Of a stretch of DNA of 32,226 nucleotides, positions 1 through 7,319 are shown piece after piece. The position numbers and the translations under genes were made by a program. A model generated the notes under the pieces. That model was not told the origin of the DNA. It did no database searches and worked only from the letters and a program-made list of their open reading frames with translations. The first letter of the stretch is position 1; each line of letters begins with the position of its first letter. The DNA lies in the NCBI RefSeq assembly GCF_014636175.1, contig NZ_BMDW01000030.1:1-32226 (forward strand), in the 5' to 3' direction. The stretch comes from Sphingomonas psychrolutea. GTDB taxonomy: Bacteria > Pseudomonadota > Alphaproteobacteria > Sphingomonadales > Sphingomonadaceae.

Positions 1-10
1 CTGAATCGCT
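1..10. repeat. Left copy of 10-bp direct repeat (ctgaatcgct)
   Basis: The first ten bases of the window recur exactly at 1734-1743. The two copies flank the protease-cyclase pair. Sequence left of base 1 is not visible, so the true length of the repeat is unknown. It could be a target-site duplication or attachment site, or chance. Confidence 0.4.
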
Positions 11-74
11 TCTCCGAAATAGGAACACCGGTGACCGTCCGCCTCTCATAACATCTTCAAGTAAAAGCGCGGTT

Positions 75-602
75 ATGCTCTCGCGACGTTATGCAACAAA
101 GCCCCTGTTAACTAAGCAGCAAATCTCTGCTTTGGCAGAATCAATTGCGACGCAGCTTAACTATGAGCCGGGTGGCGACATCACCGTCACTGTTAAAAAA
201 CTCGGTGGCAAAGTAGAGGTCGAGGAGACGCTGCATAAGGACCCTGAGCAATCAGGTAGCTTATACGTCGAAAATCCGAATGATTTTACCATCATAGTCC
301 CTACCCATACGAGTCCTTCACGCGATCGTTTTACTATCGCGCACGAGCTTGGGCATTTCATTGTTCATTATCTGTGGCGTCAAAAGAAACACAATCTTCC
401 GCCATTTAAGATGATGGCATTACGGAAAGATTCGGACCGGGTGGAGTGGGAAGCAAATTGGTTTGCTGCGGCTTTCCTTATGCCTGGTGCTTTATTCAAA
501 GAGCGGTATGCGGCATTCAGCGGTGATATAGATGACGTCGCATCGTCATTCTCGGTTTCTAGGTCGGCCGCCGAGATTCGGGCGCGTAGTTTGGGGCTGT
601 AA
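75..602 (+). CDS. ImmA/IrrE-family zinc metallo-endopeptidase
   Basis: This 175-residue protein has the zinc-protease signature HELGH at residues 90-94, a further His at 98, and a downstream acidic helix WEANWFAAAFLMP near 125-137 whose Glu126 would be the third zinc ligand. That layout is the ImmA/IrrE (COG2856) fold, whose known members cleave repressors: ImmA cuts ImmR in ICEBs1, and IrrE cuts DdrO in Deinococcus. No DNA-binding domain is seen in the stretch shown. The same frame stays open from the ATG back to the window edge, so an N-terminal extension cannot be excluded; no clear Shine-Dalgarno precedes the ATG. Codon use is AT-richer than in genes to the right. The cyclase gene follows after about 30 bases, so the two are probably one operon. 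The protease may be a regulator of the module or its effector; the sequence alone does not decide. Confidence 0.85.
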   Translation: MLSRRYATKPLLTKQQISALAESIATQLNYEPGGDITVTVKKLGGKVEVEETLHKDPEQSGSLYVENPNDFTIIVPTHTSPSRDRFTIAHELGHFIVHYLWRQKKHNLPPFKMMALRKDSDRVEWEANWFAAAFLMPGALFKERYAAFSGDIDDVASSFSVSRSAAEIRARSLGL

Positions 603-633
603 GTTGAATTTAGATGAGTGCCCTGCGTTCCTT

Positions 634-1737
634 ATGCCCCGGCTGCGCCTATTTCTAAGCGCGGATATTGTAGGGTCCACCGCGCTTAAGCAATCCCCAT
701 TTGCTCAGTCGAAAGTCGATCAACGGGCGTCGTGGTTTTCGAAAATTCAGGGATTCTATTTTGAAGCGCATCGTGCGTTTCGTAAAGAATTTGATGATCA
801 TCGAGCATCATCGGTAGACGATGCGCTCGTCGGACCCGATCCGGAATTGTGGAAGACTATCGGCGACGAGGTCCTATTCATAAAGGAGCTTTCGGATCAT
901 CGCCAGCTAATATACACACTGCGATGTTGGATGCGTGCGGTCGATTCAATGCGGTCCTTCATTAAGAAGGGTAACAGCCGCTTAGATGTAAAATGTACGG
1001 CCTGGATTGCAGGATTTCCTTTTCGAAATTCCGAAGTCGCTGTCGAATCCGGAGCTTCGCCGTCGTCATCTGGATCGGGTGATTGGTTTCTTGAAAGCGG
1101 AAAAATACTAAATAGAATATATGCGAAAGAGCCCGATGTAGACGCAATTGTTGACTATATTGGTCCGTCGATTGATATCGGTTTTCGACTGTCGCAATTC
1201 TCATCTTCGCGGAAATTTATAATCAGCGTTGATATTGCTTATATATTGGCAATAGCCAACCCGGGGCAGATGGTGAAAGACCCGGTCTTTGCGGTATATT
1301 ATGACCAATCTGACATATTGAAAGGGGTGCTAGGCGGCCTACGTTACCCAGTATTTTGGCTAGACCTTAGCCCGTCTGACTCGCTTGATCGCTACGAGGA
1401 TACGCTAACGGGATTAGCGGCTGTCGATAGAGATCGTCTACGAGAGTATTGTAACGGTTTTTATGACGAATATACGGCGTATACATTCCCTCCCTTCATC
1501 GTATCAAAAACCGAACAACAAATAAGAGATAAGCCGCCTTGGTACGAAAGCGATCACTCCATTTTGGTCCGGAACTTTACTGTTGAGAAAAACGAAGAGC
1601 AGAATACAGGTAATCTGGAGCCGGGTGAGGCGGAAGCGGAGGCTATAACTATTAGCGAATTATCGCCGCAAGACATTGCGGACCTTGAAAACCTTCTTGT
1701 TGACTTATTGAAGGGCGGGTCAGCCGACATAAACTGA
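634..1737 (+). CDS. Class III nucleotidyl cyclase, Pycsar (PycC)-like
   Basis: This 367-residue protein begins with a class III cyclase core: SADIVGST at residues 9-16 supplies the first metal-binding Asp11, WKTIGDEVLF at 73-82 supplies the base-contacting position Lys74 and second metal Asp78, and GPSIDIGFRL at 177-186 keeps the transition-state Arg185 but has Asp181 where adenylyl cyclases usually have Asn. Roughly 150 residues follow the core and end in an acidic helical tail. There is no membrane segment and no sensor domain, which fits a stand-alone defence cyclase making a cyclic pyrimidine or purine nucleotide. ATG 634 was chosen because the first beta strand starts just after it; a TTG at 604, directly after the protease stop, is an alternative. 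Many ATA and CTA codons mark the gene as foreign to the GC-rich background. The Pycsar assignment is an inference from motif layout; an ordinary signalling cyclase is the alternative. Confidence 0.75.
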   Translation: MPRLRLFLSADIVGSTALKQSPFAQSKVDQRASWFSKIQGFYFEAHRAFRKEFDDHRASSVDDALVGPDPELWKTIGDEVLFIKELSDHRQLIYTLRCWMRAVDSMRSFIKKGNSRLDVKCTAWIAGFPFRNSEVAVESGASPSSSGSGDWFLESGKILNRIYAKEPDVDAIVDYIGPSIDIGFRLSQFSSSRKFIISVDIAYILAIANPGQMVKDPVFAVYYDQSDILKGVLGGLRYPVFWLDLSPSDSLDRYEDTLTGLAAVDRDRLREYCNGFYDEYTAYTFPPFIVSKTEQQIRDKPPWYESDHSILVRNFTVEKNEEQNTGNLEPGEAEAEAITISELSPQDIADLENLLVDLLKGGSADIN

Positions 1738-1743
1738 ATCGCT
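1734..1743. repeat. Right copy of 10-bp direct repeat (ctgaatcgct)
   Basis: This exact copy of bases 1-10 contains the stop codon of the cyclase gene (1735-1737) and touches the stop of the hepT remnant (1743-1745, other strand). Homology to HepT and the GC-rich background both resume here, so it lies at the apparent junction of the foreign segment. Confidence 0.4.
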
Positions 1744-1844
1744 CAAGGCAGTGTCGAGAAACTCGTAGCCTCAACGTGCACAACGATCCGGTCAATGTTG
1801 TCGACGATATCGCGCAACCGCAGCGCCTCGCGCTCAGTAGACAA
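1743..1844 (-). pseudogene. hepT: Truncated HepT-like toxin (N-terminal remnant)
   Basis: Reading from a TTG at 1844 gives 33 codons that resemble the start of HepT toxins: a leader with ERE near residues 4-6, then LRLRDIVDNIDRI, the first helix typical of the family. It stops at a TGA (1745-1743) where a full HepT would continue for about 80 more residues, including the RNase motif (RX4-6H). The reading frame overlaps the end of the mntA-like gene by a few bases, the usual arrangement in mntA-hepT operons. The break coincides with the end of the AT-richer protease-cyclase segment. The fragment is too short for an ordinary ORF call; the identification rests on the N-terminal motif and on its position after mntA. 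Confidence 0.6.
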
Positions 1845-2130
1845 GCACCCGGTCCCGGTCGATCTCGGCCTGCATCCGCGCCGATCGCGCCGGTTCGACC
1901 ACCAGATCGACCTTCGCGTCGAGCATCCGCGACACTTGCTCGGTCAGCGCGGCAAAGCGGAACAGGTCGATCCCCGCCGCCGCATCCAGCGTCACCGCCA
2001 GATCGACATCCGACGCGTCCGACGCATCGCCGCGCGCAACCGACCCGAACAGCGAGACATGCTGAAGCCCGAGCGCAGTCAGCCCCGCTTCGTTGCGCTT
2101 GAGGCAGTCGAGGATCGTCGCGCGGTTCAC
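1834..2130 (-). CDS. mntA: MntA-like nucleotidyltransferase antitoxin
   Basis: The 98-residue product has the minimal nucleotidyltransferase signature GSVARG followed by SDVDL, and a third acidic residue in DAKVDLVV, all needed for metal-dependent nucleotide transfer. In characterised type VII systems MntA inactivates the HepT toxin by adding AMP units to it. I chose the GTG at 2130 because the family begins with a short NRATIL-type helix; a longer frame to 2373 would run across another likely gene. The partner toxin gene immediately downstream is truncated, so this appears to be an orphan antitoxin. No strong ribosome-binding site is visible. Length and motifs look complete. Confidence 0.8.
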   Translation of the reverse strand: MNRATILDCLKRNEAGLTALGLQHVSLFGSVARGDASDASDVDLAVTLDAAAGIDLFRFAALTEQVSRMLDAKVDLVVEPARSARMQAEIDRDRVLVY

Positions 2131-2242
2131 GTGAGCAGAGATGTCAGCAAATGCTGAAGGTTTCAAGAAACCCCGCGTGCCTGTCCTACAAGGGTCGAGC
2201 TGCGGTATCCTCGCCCCCTCATCCCCCAGCGAGGAGCCCTCC

Positions 2243-2461
2243 ATGCCCAACCGCCACCCCGATGCCGTCCCGCTCTCCCGGCGGCACGAACGCGGCGACG
2301 CCTTCACCGCCGCCGAGCACGACATCCGCGCGCAGTGGGCGCGGCTGGTCGACGCGCGCTTGATCGGGATCATCGCGCCGTTGTCGGACGATGCGCTCGG
2401 GGCGATCGCGGCGATGGAGCGGGCGCTCGGGTTGGCGGGCGATGAGCGCGTTTATGCCTAA
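2243..2461 (+). CDS. Small hypothetical protein (72 aa)
   Basis: Starting at an ATG preceded by gcgaggag, this frame encodes 72 residues with strongly GC-ending third positions, which supports real coding. The product is soluble and mostly helical: an Arg/His-rich N-terminus, then AAEHDIRAQWARL and a helix rich in Ala near the end. I do not recognise a family. It lies between the mntA-like gene (opposite strand) and a lipoprotein gene. Earlier in-frame starts at 2141 are possible but lack a good ribosome-binding site. Confidence 0.55.
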   Translation: MPNRHPDAVPLSRRHERGDAFTAAEHDIRAQWARLVDARLIGIIAPLSDDALGAIAAMERALGLAGDERVYA

Positions 2462-2489
2462 ACTTAGCCTAAACTTCCGCCGCGCGGGT

Positions 2490-2595
2490 GGGCGCGCCGC
2501 GGCAAAGCCGCGTCGTCGGACGCGGCTGCTGGCCGCGCCGGCCGAGCGCGCCTCCTCGCGCGGTGCAGCTTTGCTGCACCTGGCCCGGCGCGCCG
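2490..2595. repeat. GC-rich hairpin cluster between genes
   Basis: The stretch contains two near-perfect short hairpins: cgcggc-aaa-gccgcg at 2498-2512 and ggtgcagc-ttt-gctgcacc at 2562-2580, with self-complementary ggcgcgcc words at both ends. No run of T follows, so neither is a classical terminator. It may act as a transcript end structure or be a repetitive intergenic element. Confidence 0.5.
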
Positions 2596-2651
2596 CAACC
2601 TTTCGCCGCCCCAAGCATTCCACCTCCACAACGAACCCAGGAGGATTCCCC

Positions 2652-3074
2652 ATGCGCACGCTCACCCTCGGCCTGTTGGCCGCAACCGTCGCCCTTGCCG
2701 GCTGCTCCGAATATGGCAACGGCCCGGCGCGCGGCTATGACAGCCGCTATGCGCAATATGATTATGACCGGCCCGATCCGGCGTATAACGGCTATGATGC
2801 GTCGCGTTACTATCGCAACGACAGCCGCCGCTATCAGGAGCGTCAGCTTAGCTCCAACGACCGCGTCTATCGTGGCAGCGACGGCCGTTACTATTGCCGC
2901 CGCAATGACGGCACGACCGGCCTGATCGTCGGCGGCGTCGCGGGCGGCGCGCTCGGCGCGGCGATCGCACCCGGCGGCTCGGGCCTGCTCGGCGCGCTGA
3001 TCGGCGGCGTCGGTGGCGCGCTTGCCGGTAAAGCGATCGACAAGGACAGCAACGGCGGCGGTCGCTGCCGTTGA
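2652..3074 (+). CDS. Glycine-zipper outer-membrane lipoprotein
   Basis: The 140-residue product starts with a lipoprotein signal peptide ending in the lipobox LAGC, so Cys18 would be lipidated. A Tyr/Asp/Arg-rich middle (about 20-85) precedes a glycine-zipper segment (about 94-130, with GGVAGGALGAAIAPGG and GALIGGVGGALAG) like the 17-kDa antigen / glycine-zipper 2TM family. These small proteins sit in the outer membrane; their exact role is usually unknown. A strong site (caggaggatt) lies just before the ATG. The start of the glycine-zipper zone is preceded by the residues DGRYYCRRNDGTTG, which is common in sphingomonad homologues as I know them. Confidence 0.85.
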   Translation: MRTLTLGLLAATVALAGCSEYGNGPARGYDSRYAQYDYDRPDPAYNGYDASRYYRNDSRRYQERQLSSNDRVYRGSDGRYYCRRNDGTTGLIVGGVAGGALGAAIAPGGSGLLGALIGGVGGALAGKAIDKDSNGGGRCR

Positions 3075-3145
3075 TCTCACGGCGGCGCGGTGGCACACGC
3101 CACTGCGCCGCTTACGCTGACGCAACCCCGATCGAGACCGCGACC

Positions 3146-3760
3146 ATGGCACTTCCACCAGAACCCCCCAAAGCCCCCAAGAGCGCAAAGCCCGCGACGC
3201 CGGCGCCGCGCCGGTCCTCGCGCACGGCCAGCACGGCCAAGGCCGCTCCGCCGAAGGCCGCCACGCCGCGCGCCGCGCCGGCCGCGGCTGCGCCCGAGCC
3301 CAAGGCGCCTGCCGCCGCCCGGCCGGTGCCCAAGCGCGCCACCACCCGCAAAGCCGTCGCGCCCGCCGGTGCACCGCCAGCGCGGGCAAAACCCGGCCCC
3401 AAGCCCAAGCCAACCGCCAAGGCTGCGCCCAAATCCGTCAGCCCGTCGGTTCCAAAGGTCGCGACTGCCGACAGACGTTCGCTCGCGGCATCGCTCCCGC
3501 CGGTCACGCCCAGGACGGCATGGTCGCTCGGTGCGGTGGCGCTCGCCGCCGGCGCCGGGATCGCCGCTTTCCTTACGCGCGGTCGCATCCTGGCGCTGCT
3601 CACGGGCAAGCCCCAGGAAGGCCATGTGCCGACCGATCTGCTCGATCCGAACCGCAACGCCGATGACCGTGCGGTAGCCGATTTTCGTCCCGACATGGCC
3701 GCGCCGATGACCGCGGCCGAACGCGAGGCGCTGCGTCCGCCCCCGGGCCTGCCCAACTAG
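3146..3760 (+). CDS. Ala/Pro/Lys-rich membrane-anchored hypothetical protein
   Basis: The 204-residue product has a low-complexity N-terminal half (residues 1-110) made of Ala, Pro, Lys and Arg, reminiscent of histone-H1-like or TonB-like spacer tails. One hydrophobic segment follows (about 127-148, WSLGAVALAAGAGIAAFLTRG), then a hydrophilic C-terminus ending in REALRPPPGLPN. ATG 3146 was preferred to the upstream frame start at 3071, which overlaps the lipoprotein gene. I cannot assign a function. A single-pass inner-membrane protein with a basic arm is the plain reading; the basic arm might bind DNA or bridge envelope layers, but this is speculation. Confidence 0.6.
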   Translation: MALPPEPPKAPKSAKPATPAPRRSSRTASTAKAAPPKAATPRAAPAAAAPEPKAPAAARPVPKRATTRKAVAPAGAPPARAKPGPKPKPTAKAAPKSVSPSVPKVATADRRSLAASLPPVTPRTAWSLGAVALAAGAGIAAFLTRGRILALLTGKPQEGHVPTDLLDPNRNADDRAVADFRPDMAAPMTAAEREALRPPPGLPN

Positions 3761-4407
3761 GCGGCGCGCGCAAACCGCTGCGTCACGCGTCGTCGCAACA
3801 GCCACTGGAACAGCGGGATCGTCAGCAGCCCCAACTGGCTGAGCGGTGCAATCCAGAAGGCGATCGGGATCGACACCATCGCCCCCAACACCACGCCCCC
3901 GCCGCGCGCGCGCGTATAGGCGATCTCGCGCGCCGAGACGCCGGAGCGCACGATGCCCGGCCTGGTCGCCATCCGCACGAGCCGGATGTTGAGCAGGCCC
4001 GTCACGATCAGCGTGAGCGCGTACAGGACCGAGGGCACCAGCATCCCGCCATTGGCGCTCATGAACGCGGTCGCAAACGGCATGAACACGATCGCGCACA
4101 GCATCTGGAGATTGGGGCCGACCAGCCGGTCCGAATAATGCCCCGCCAGCGCGAAGGCGCGGTGGTGCCCCGACCAGAACGCGCCGATCACGAAGAAGCT
4201 GACGAAGAAGCCAAACAGATTGGGCCACAACGTCCGCAGCGCGTTGACATAGGCTTGCCACGGCGACCCGAAAGGCAAATGCGGCGGATGTACCTCGATG
4301 ATCAGCAGCGTGATCGCAATCGCGAACACCGCATCGGAAAAGAAGATCAGCCGCTCGAGCGGATGGTCGGGCCGCGCGTCCGCCGCTGTGTCGTGATGTC
4401 CGGCCAT
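3757..4407 (-). CDS. TMEM175-like (DUF1211) membrane protein, putative K+ channel
   Basis: The 216-residue product carries the family hallmark RLIFFSDAVFAIAITLL in the first membrane helix (about 18-34); the FSD motif lines the pore region of TMEM175 channels. About six hydrophobic helices can be traced: roughly 20-38, 60-80, 86-108, 118-140, 170-187 and 190-205. Bacterial TMEM175 proteins are potassium-permeable tetramers with one six-helix repeat, and the length fits. The gene is convergent with the preceding one, overlapping it by four bases. No promoter was identified upstream. Confidence 0.8.
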   Translation of the reverse strand: MAGHHDTAADARPDHPLERLIFFSDAVFAIAITLLIIEVHPPHLPFGSPWQAYVNALRTLWPNLFGFFVSFFVIGAFWSGHHRAFALAGHYSDRLVGPNLQMLCAIVFMPFATAFMSANGGMLVPSVLYALTLIVTGLLNIRLVRMATRPGIVRSGVSAREIAYTRARGGGVVLGAMVSIPIAFWIAPLSQLGLLTIPLFQWLLRRRVTQRFARAA

Positions 4408-4469
4408 GTCGCCCCCGCTTGTTGCCGCATCGCACTATCGGCAGTCGGCGCGGCAGGTGCAAGCATGGA

Positions 4470-4688
4470 TCAGCGCGGCGGCTTGGTGCTCATCATGTCG
4501 GGTGCCTTGGTCAGCGCCTCGGGATAGCGCTTCATAAGGGCGACGCAGCGTCGGTCGCGCTGCATCGCTTGCGGGGTGAGCCGTTTGCAGGCGTTGGCGA
4601 GCGCCATCTCGGCATGCGTCATTTCGGCCGCCAGCGGTGCCGTGATCGCGGCGAGTGCCAGTCCGCTCAGCAAGATCCCGATCCGCAT
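4470..4688 (-). CDS. Small exported hypothetical protein (72 aa)
   Basis: A signal peptide of about 21 residues (MRIGILLSGLALAAITAPLAA) precedes a 50-residue mature part with two cysteines (in NACKRL and DRRCVAL), which could form a disulfide in the periplasm. It ends in a Lys/Pro tail. A gagg-type site (ctcc on the plus strand) lies close before the start. The family is not one I recognise. It is transcribed in the same direction as the TMEM175-like gene about 60 bases downstream. Confidence 0.65.
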   Translation of the reverse strand: MRIGILLSGLALAAITAPLAAEMTHAEMALANACKRLTPQAMQRDRRCVALMKRYPEALTKAPDMMSTKPPR

Positions 4689-4822
4689 CGTGCCACTCCC
4701 TCACGTTCGATGCCGCAGTGTGAACCCGACGGGGTCGACAGGGAAGCCAGCGTCCGGTGCGCTATCGTCCAATCACGTGCGGCGGATTGCACGCTCGCGC
4801 TTGCGCTCCCATATCGCTGGGC

Positions 4823-5377
4823 ATGAGCGAGAACAAAATGGTGTGGCACGGCACCACAATCCTGTCCGTGCGCAAGAATGGCCGCGTCGTCGTCGCCGGG
4901 GACGGTCAAGTGACGCAAGGCCAGACAGTCATGAAGCCCAACGCCAAAAAAGTGCGGCGGCTCGGCGACGGCTCGGTGATCGGCGGGTTCGCCGGCGCGA
5001 CCGCCGATGCCTTCACGCTGTTCGAACGGCTCGAGCGCAAGCTTGAGCAACATCACGGGCAATTGCTCCGTGCGGCGGTCGAACTGGCGAAGGACTGGCG
5101 CACCGACAAATATCTCCGCAATCTGGAGGCGATGATGATCGTCGCCGATAAGGACGTGACGCTGATCCTGACCGGCAATGGCGACGTGCTGGAACCAGAA
5201 GGCGGCATCGCCGCGATCGGGTCGGGCGGCAATTTCGCTTTGTCGGCGGCGCGCGCGCTGTCGGATTACGAAGCCGATGCCGAGACGATTTGTCGCAAGG
5301 CAATGGGCATCGCCGCCGAGCTGTGCGTCTATACCAATGAACGGCTGACCGTGGAGGCGCTCGACGCCGCCACATGA
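4823..5377 (+). CDS. hslV: HslV, proteasome-like peptidase subunit of HslVU
   Basis: The 184-residue product is the threonine protease of the HslVU (ClpQY) complex. A ten-residue leader is followed by HGTTILSVR; cleavage after Gly10 would expose Thr11 as the catalytic N-terminal residue, as in other alphaproteobacteria that carry a short leader. The VVVAGDGQV and KKVRRLGDG motifs and [14 protein letters not shown] near residue 133 are family features. ATG 4823 gives the expected leader; Met6 is an alternative. The gene precedes hslU by about 100 bases with a repeat element between. HslVU dodecamers degrade misfolded proteins in the cytoplasm, and the gene is often heat-shock controlled; I did not identify the promoter. 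Confidence 0.97.
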   Translation: MSENKMVWHGTTILSVRKNGRVVVAGDGQVTQGQTVMKPNAKKVRRLGDGSVIGGFAGATADAFTLFERLERKLEQHHGQLLRAAVELAKDWRTDKYLRNLEAMMIVADKDVTLILTGNGDVLEPEGGIAAIGSGGNFALSAARALSDYEADAETICRKAMGIAAELCVYTNERLTVEALDAAT

Positions 5378-5380
5378 CAC

Positions 5381-5460
5381 GTCACCCCAGCGAACGCTGG
5401 GGTCTCCGCGTGGCAAGTGCTGCACTCTCCCACAAAGATCCCAGCCTTCGCTGGGATGAC
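5381..5460. repeat. Paired REP-like palindromes between hslV and hslU
   Basis: Two 25-base units, 5381-5405 and 5436-5460, are inverted copies differing at about three positions. Each unit is itself a hairpin with core ccagcgaacgctgg or cagccttcgctg. The paired head-to-head design matches REP/BIME elements. Transcription into hslU would run through these hairpins and could be attenuated or the mRNA stabilised by them. Confidence 0.8.
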
Positions 5461-5478
5461 GCTTACGAAAAGACAGAA

Positions 5479-6774
5479 ATGAACGACGCCCTTACCCCCA
5501 AAGCCATCGTCCGCGCGCTCGACGAGCATATCATCGGCCAGCAGGACGCCAAGCGCGCGGTCGCGGTCGCGATGCGCAACCGCTGGCGGCGGCAGCAGCT
5601 CTCGCCCGATCTGCGCGACGAGGTCAGCCCAAAGAACATCCTGATGATCGGGCCGACCGGTTGCGGCAAGACCGAGATCAGCCGCCGTCTGGCCAAGCTC
5701 GCCGACGCGCCGTTCATCAAGGTCGAGGCGACCAAATTCACCGAGGTCGGCTATGTCGGTCGCGACGTCGAACAGATTGCGCGCGACCTGGTCGAGGAAG
5801 CGATCCGGCTGGAGAAGGACCGCCGCCGCGTCGCGGTCAAGGACAAGGCCGAGGAGGCCGCGATGACGCGGCTGCTCGACGCGCTGACCGGCAAGGGTGC
5901 GAGCGAAGCGACACGCGAAGCCTTCCGCCAACGCCTCCACGACGGCCATTTGCGCGATACCGAGATCGAGATCGAGCTTGAGGCCGCGCCGCACATGCCG
6001 TTCGACGTTCCCGGCGGTGGTGCGCAAATGATCAATCTGTCGGAGATGATGGGCAAAGCGTTCGGCCAGGGCCAGCTCAAGCGCCGCAAGCTGACCGTCC
6101 CCGCCGCCTGGGACAAGCTGGTCGAGGAAGAGGCCGACAAACGCCTCGACCAGGACGAAGTGTCGCGCATCGCGCTCGCCGATGCCGAGGCGAACGGGAT
6201 CGTCTTCCTCGACGAGATCGACAAGATCGCCGTGTCGGACGTGCGCGGCGGCTCGATCAGCCGCGAAGGCGTCCAGCGCGATCTGCTCCCGCTGATCGAG
6301 GGTACGACGGTCGCGACCAAATACGGCCCGATGAAGACCGACCATATCCTGTTCATCGCCAGCGGCGCGTTCCACGTCGCCAAGCCGAGCGACTTGCTGC
6401 CTGAGCTACAGGGCCGCTTGCCGATCCGCGTCGAATTGAAGGCGCTGACCGAGGACGATTTCGTCGCGATCCTGAGCGACACCAAGGCCTCGCTGACGCA
6501 GCAATATGTCGCGCTGATCGCGACCGAGAATGTCGGTGTGGAGTTCACGCCCGAGGGTATTCGCGCGGTGGCGAAGATCGCCGCCGAAGTGAATGGCGAA
6601 ATCGAGAATATCGGGGCGCGGCGGCTGCAGACGGTGATGGAAAAGCTGCTCGAAGACGTCAGCTTCAACGCCGAGGATCGCGGTGGCGAGACGGTCGTGG
6701 TCGACGCGGCGTACGTCGAGACGCATCTGGCGGGGATTGCGCGCAATACCGATCTTAGCCGGTTCGTGCTGTAG
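5479..6774 (+). CDS. hslU: HslU, AAA+ ATPase subunit of HslVU
   Basis: The 431-residue product unfolds substrates and feeds them to HslV. Walker A is GPTGCGKT at 58-65, the pore loop GYVGRD at 91-96, the inserted I-domain spans about 110-230, Walker B is IVFLDEID at 241-248, and the sensor-2 region includes [18 protein letters not shown] near 385-402. The C-terminus ends in SRFVL; the tail of HslU docks between HslV subunits. ATG 5479 gives the normal family start, whereas the longer frame from 5374 would translate the palindromic repeats. Length is the family norm. A second hairpin element follows the stop codon. Confidence 0.97.
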   Translation: MNDALTPKAIVRALDEHIIGQQDAKRAVAVAMRNRWRRQQLSPDLRDEVSPKNILMIGPTGCGKTEISRRLAKLADAPFIKVEATKFTEVGYVGRDVEQIARDLVEEAIRLEKDRRRVAVKDKAEEAAMTRLLDALTGKGASEATREAFRQRLHDGHLRDTEIEIELEAAPHMPFDVPGGGAQMINLSEMMGKAFGQGQLKRRKLTVPAAWDKLVEEEADKRLDQDEVSRIALADAEANGIVFLDEIDKIAVSDVRGGSISREGVQRDLLPLIEGTTVATKYGPMKTDHILFIASGAFHVAKPSDLLPELQGRLPIRVELKALTEDDFVAILSDTKASLTQQYVALIATENVGVEFTPEGIRAVAKIAAEVNGEIENIGARRLQTVMEKLLEDVSFNAEDRGGETVVVDAAYVETHLAGIARNTDLSRFVL

Positions 6775-6804
6775 GACGGGATGACAGTATGTTCACCCGG
6801 CAAG

Positions 6805-6910
6805 CCCCTCCCCTTCAGGGGAGGGGTTGGGGTGGGGCCTCTCCACGGGTGCGTAGGTCTCGGTGAGACTGATACGCCCCACCCCCAACCCCTCCCCTGA
6901 AGGGGAGGGG
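6805..6910. repeat. Long inverted repeat with internal palindromes
   Basis: The 33-base left arm (6805-6837) and 34-base right arm (6877-6910) are reverse complements apart from one extra C. Each arm also contains the palindrome ctccccttcaggggag. About 39 bases lie between. It separates hslU from a converging gene, so it could terminate or protect both transcripts; the design also fits a dispersed miniature element. Confidence 0.8.
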
Positions 6911-6941
6911 AGCCCGTCTAATGTCATCTCGCTCTCCCGCC

Positions 6942-7319
6942 CTAGCGCGGAGCCGCTACCCGGTCCCACGGCACGAAATTCCCCAACCGGCAGCGTGGCC
7001 CCGCGATCCCGCTCGCCGGGCGCTGGAGCGTGTAGAATTGATCGCCCCGGCACAATTGCCCGCCGAACACCTCGGTCACGATGATCGCGTCATCGTCGAG
7101 CCCCGGGCATGCCTCGGGCAAATCGTTTCGCCACACGCGACTGCCGTCGCGGTACAACAGGATCCGGTCGCCAATCACTTGCGTAGTCGAAATCCGGTTA
7201 TTCGACAAGCAGGTCTCCGGCTTCCCCGCGACCCGTCCGGCGAGCGCGCGATCGAGCGTCTTGCTGTCCGACGCGCTGACCGCGCCGAGCGCCGCCACCA
7301 GCGCCAGCGCGCGGATCAT
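6942..7319 (-). CDS. Exported Cys-containing hypothetical protein, paralogue of upstream gene
   Basis: The 125-residue product has a short signal peptide (MIRALALVAALGAVSA) and a mature domain aligning with the gene just upstream: shared LAG-VAGKP, then a Cys, IGDRILLYRDGS, a second Cys, DAIIVTEVFGGQLCRGDQ, and a final Cys followed by LGNFVP. Four conserved cysteines suggest two disulfides in the periplasm. Its ATG overlaps the previous stop as ATGA, so translation is coupled. I do not know the function. The pair likely arose by tandem duplication and has diverged considerably. Confidence 0.7.
   Translation of the reverse strand: MIRALALVAALGAVSASDSKTLDRALAGRVAGKPETCLSNNRISTTQVIGDRILLYRDGSRVWRNDLPEACPGLDDDAIIVTEVFGGQLCRGDQFYTLQRPASGIAGPRCRLGNFVPWDRVAAPR

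Noticed and set aside
2131..2373. N-terminal extension of the mntA-like gene to 2373
   Set aside because: It would add about 80 residues without family similarity and overlap a small plus-strand gene; GTG 2130 fits the family start.
2490..2595. Structured small RNA in the GC-rich hairpin cluster
   Set aside because: Hairpins are present, but there is no promoter or terminator signal that would support an independent transcript.
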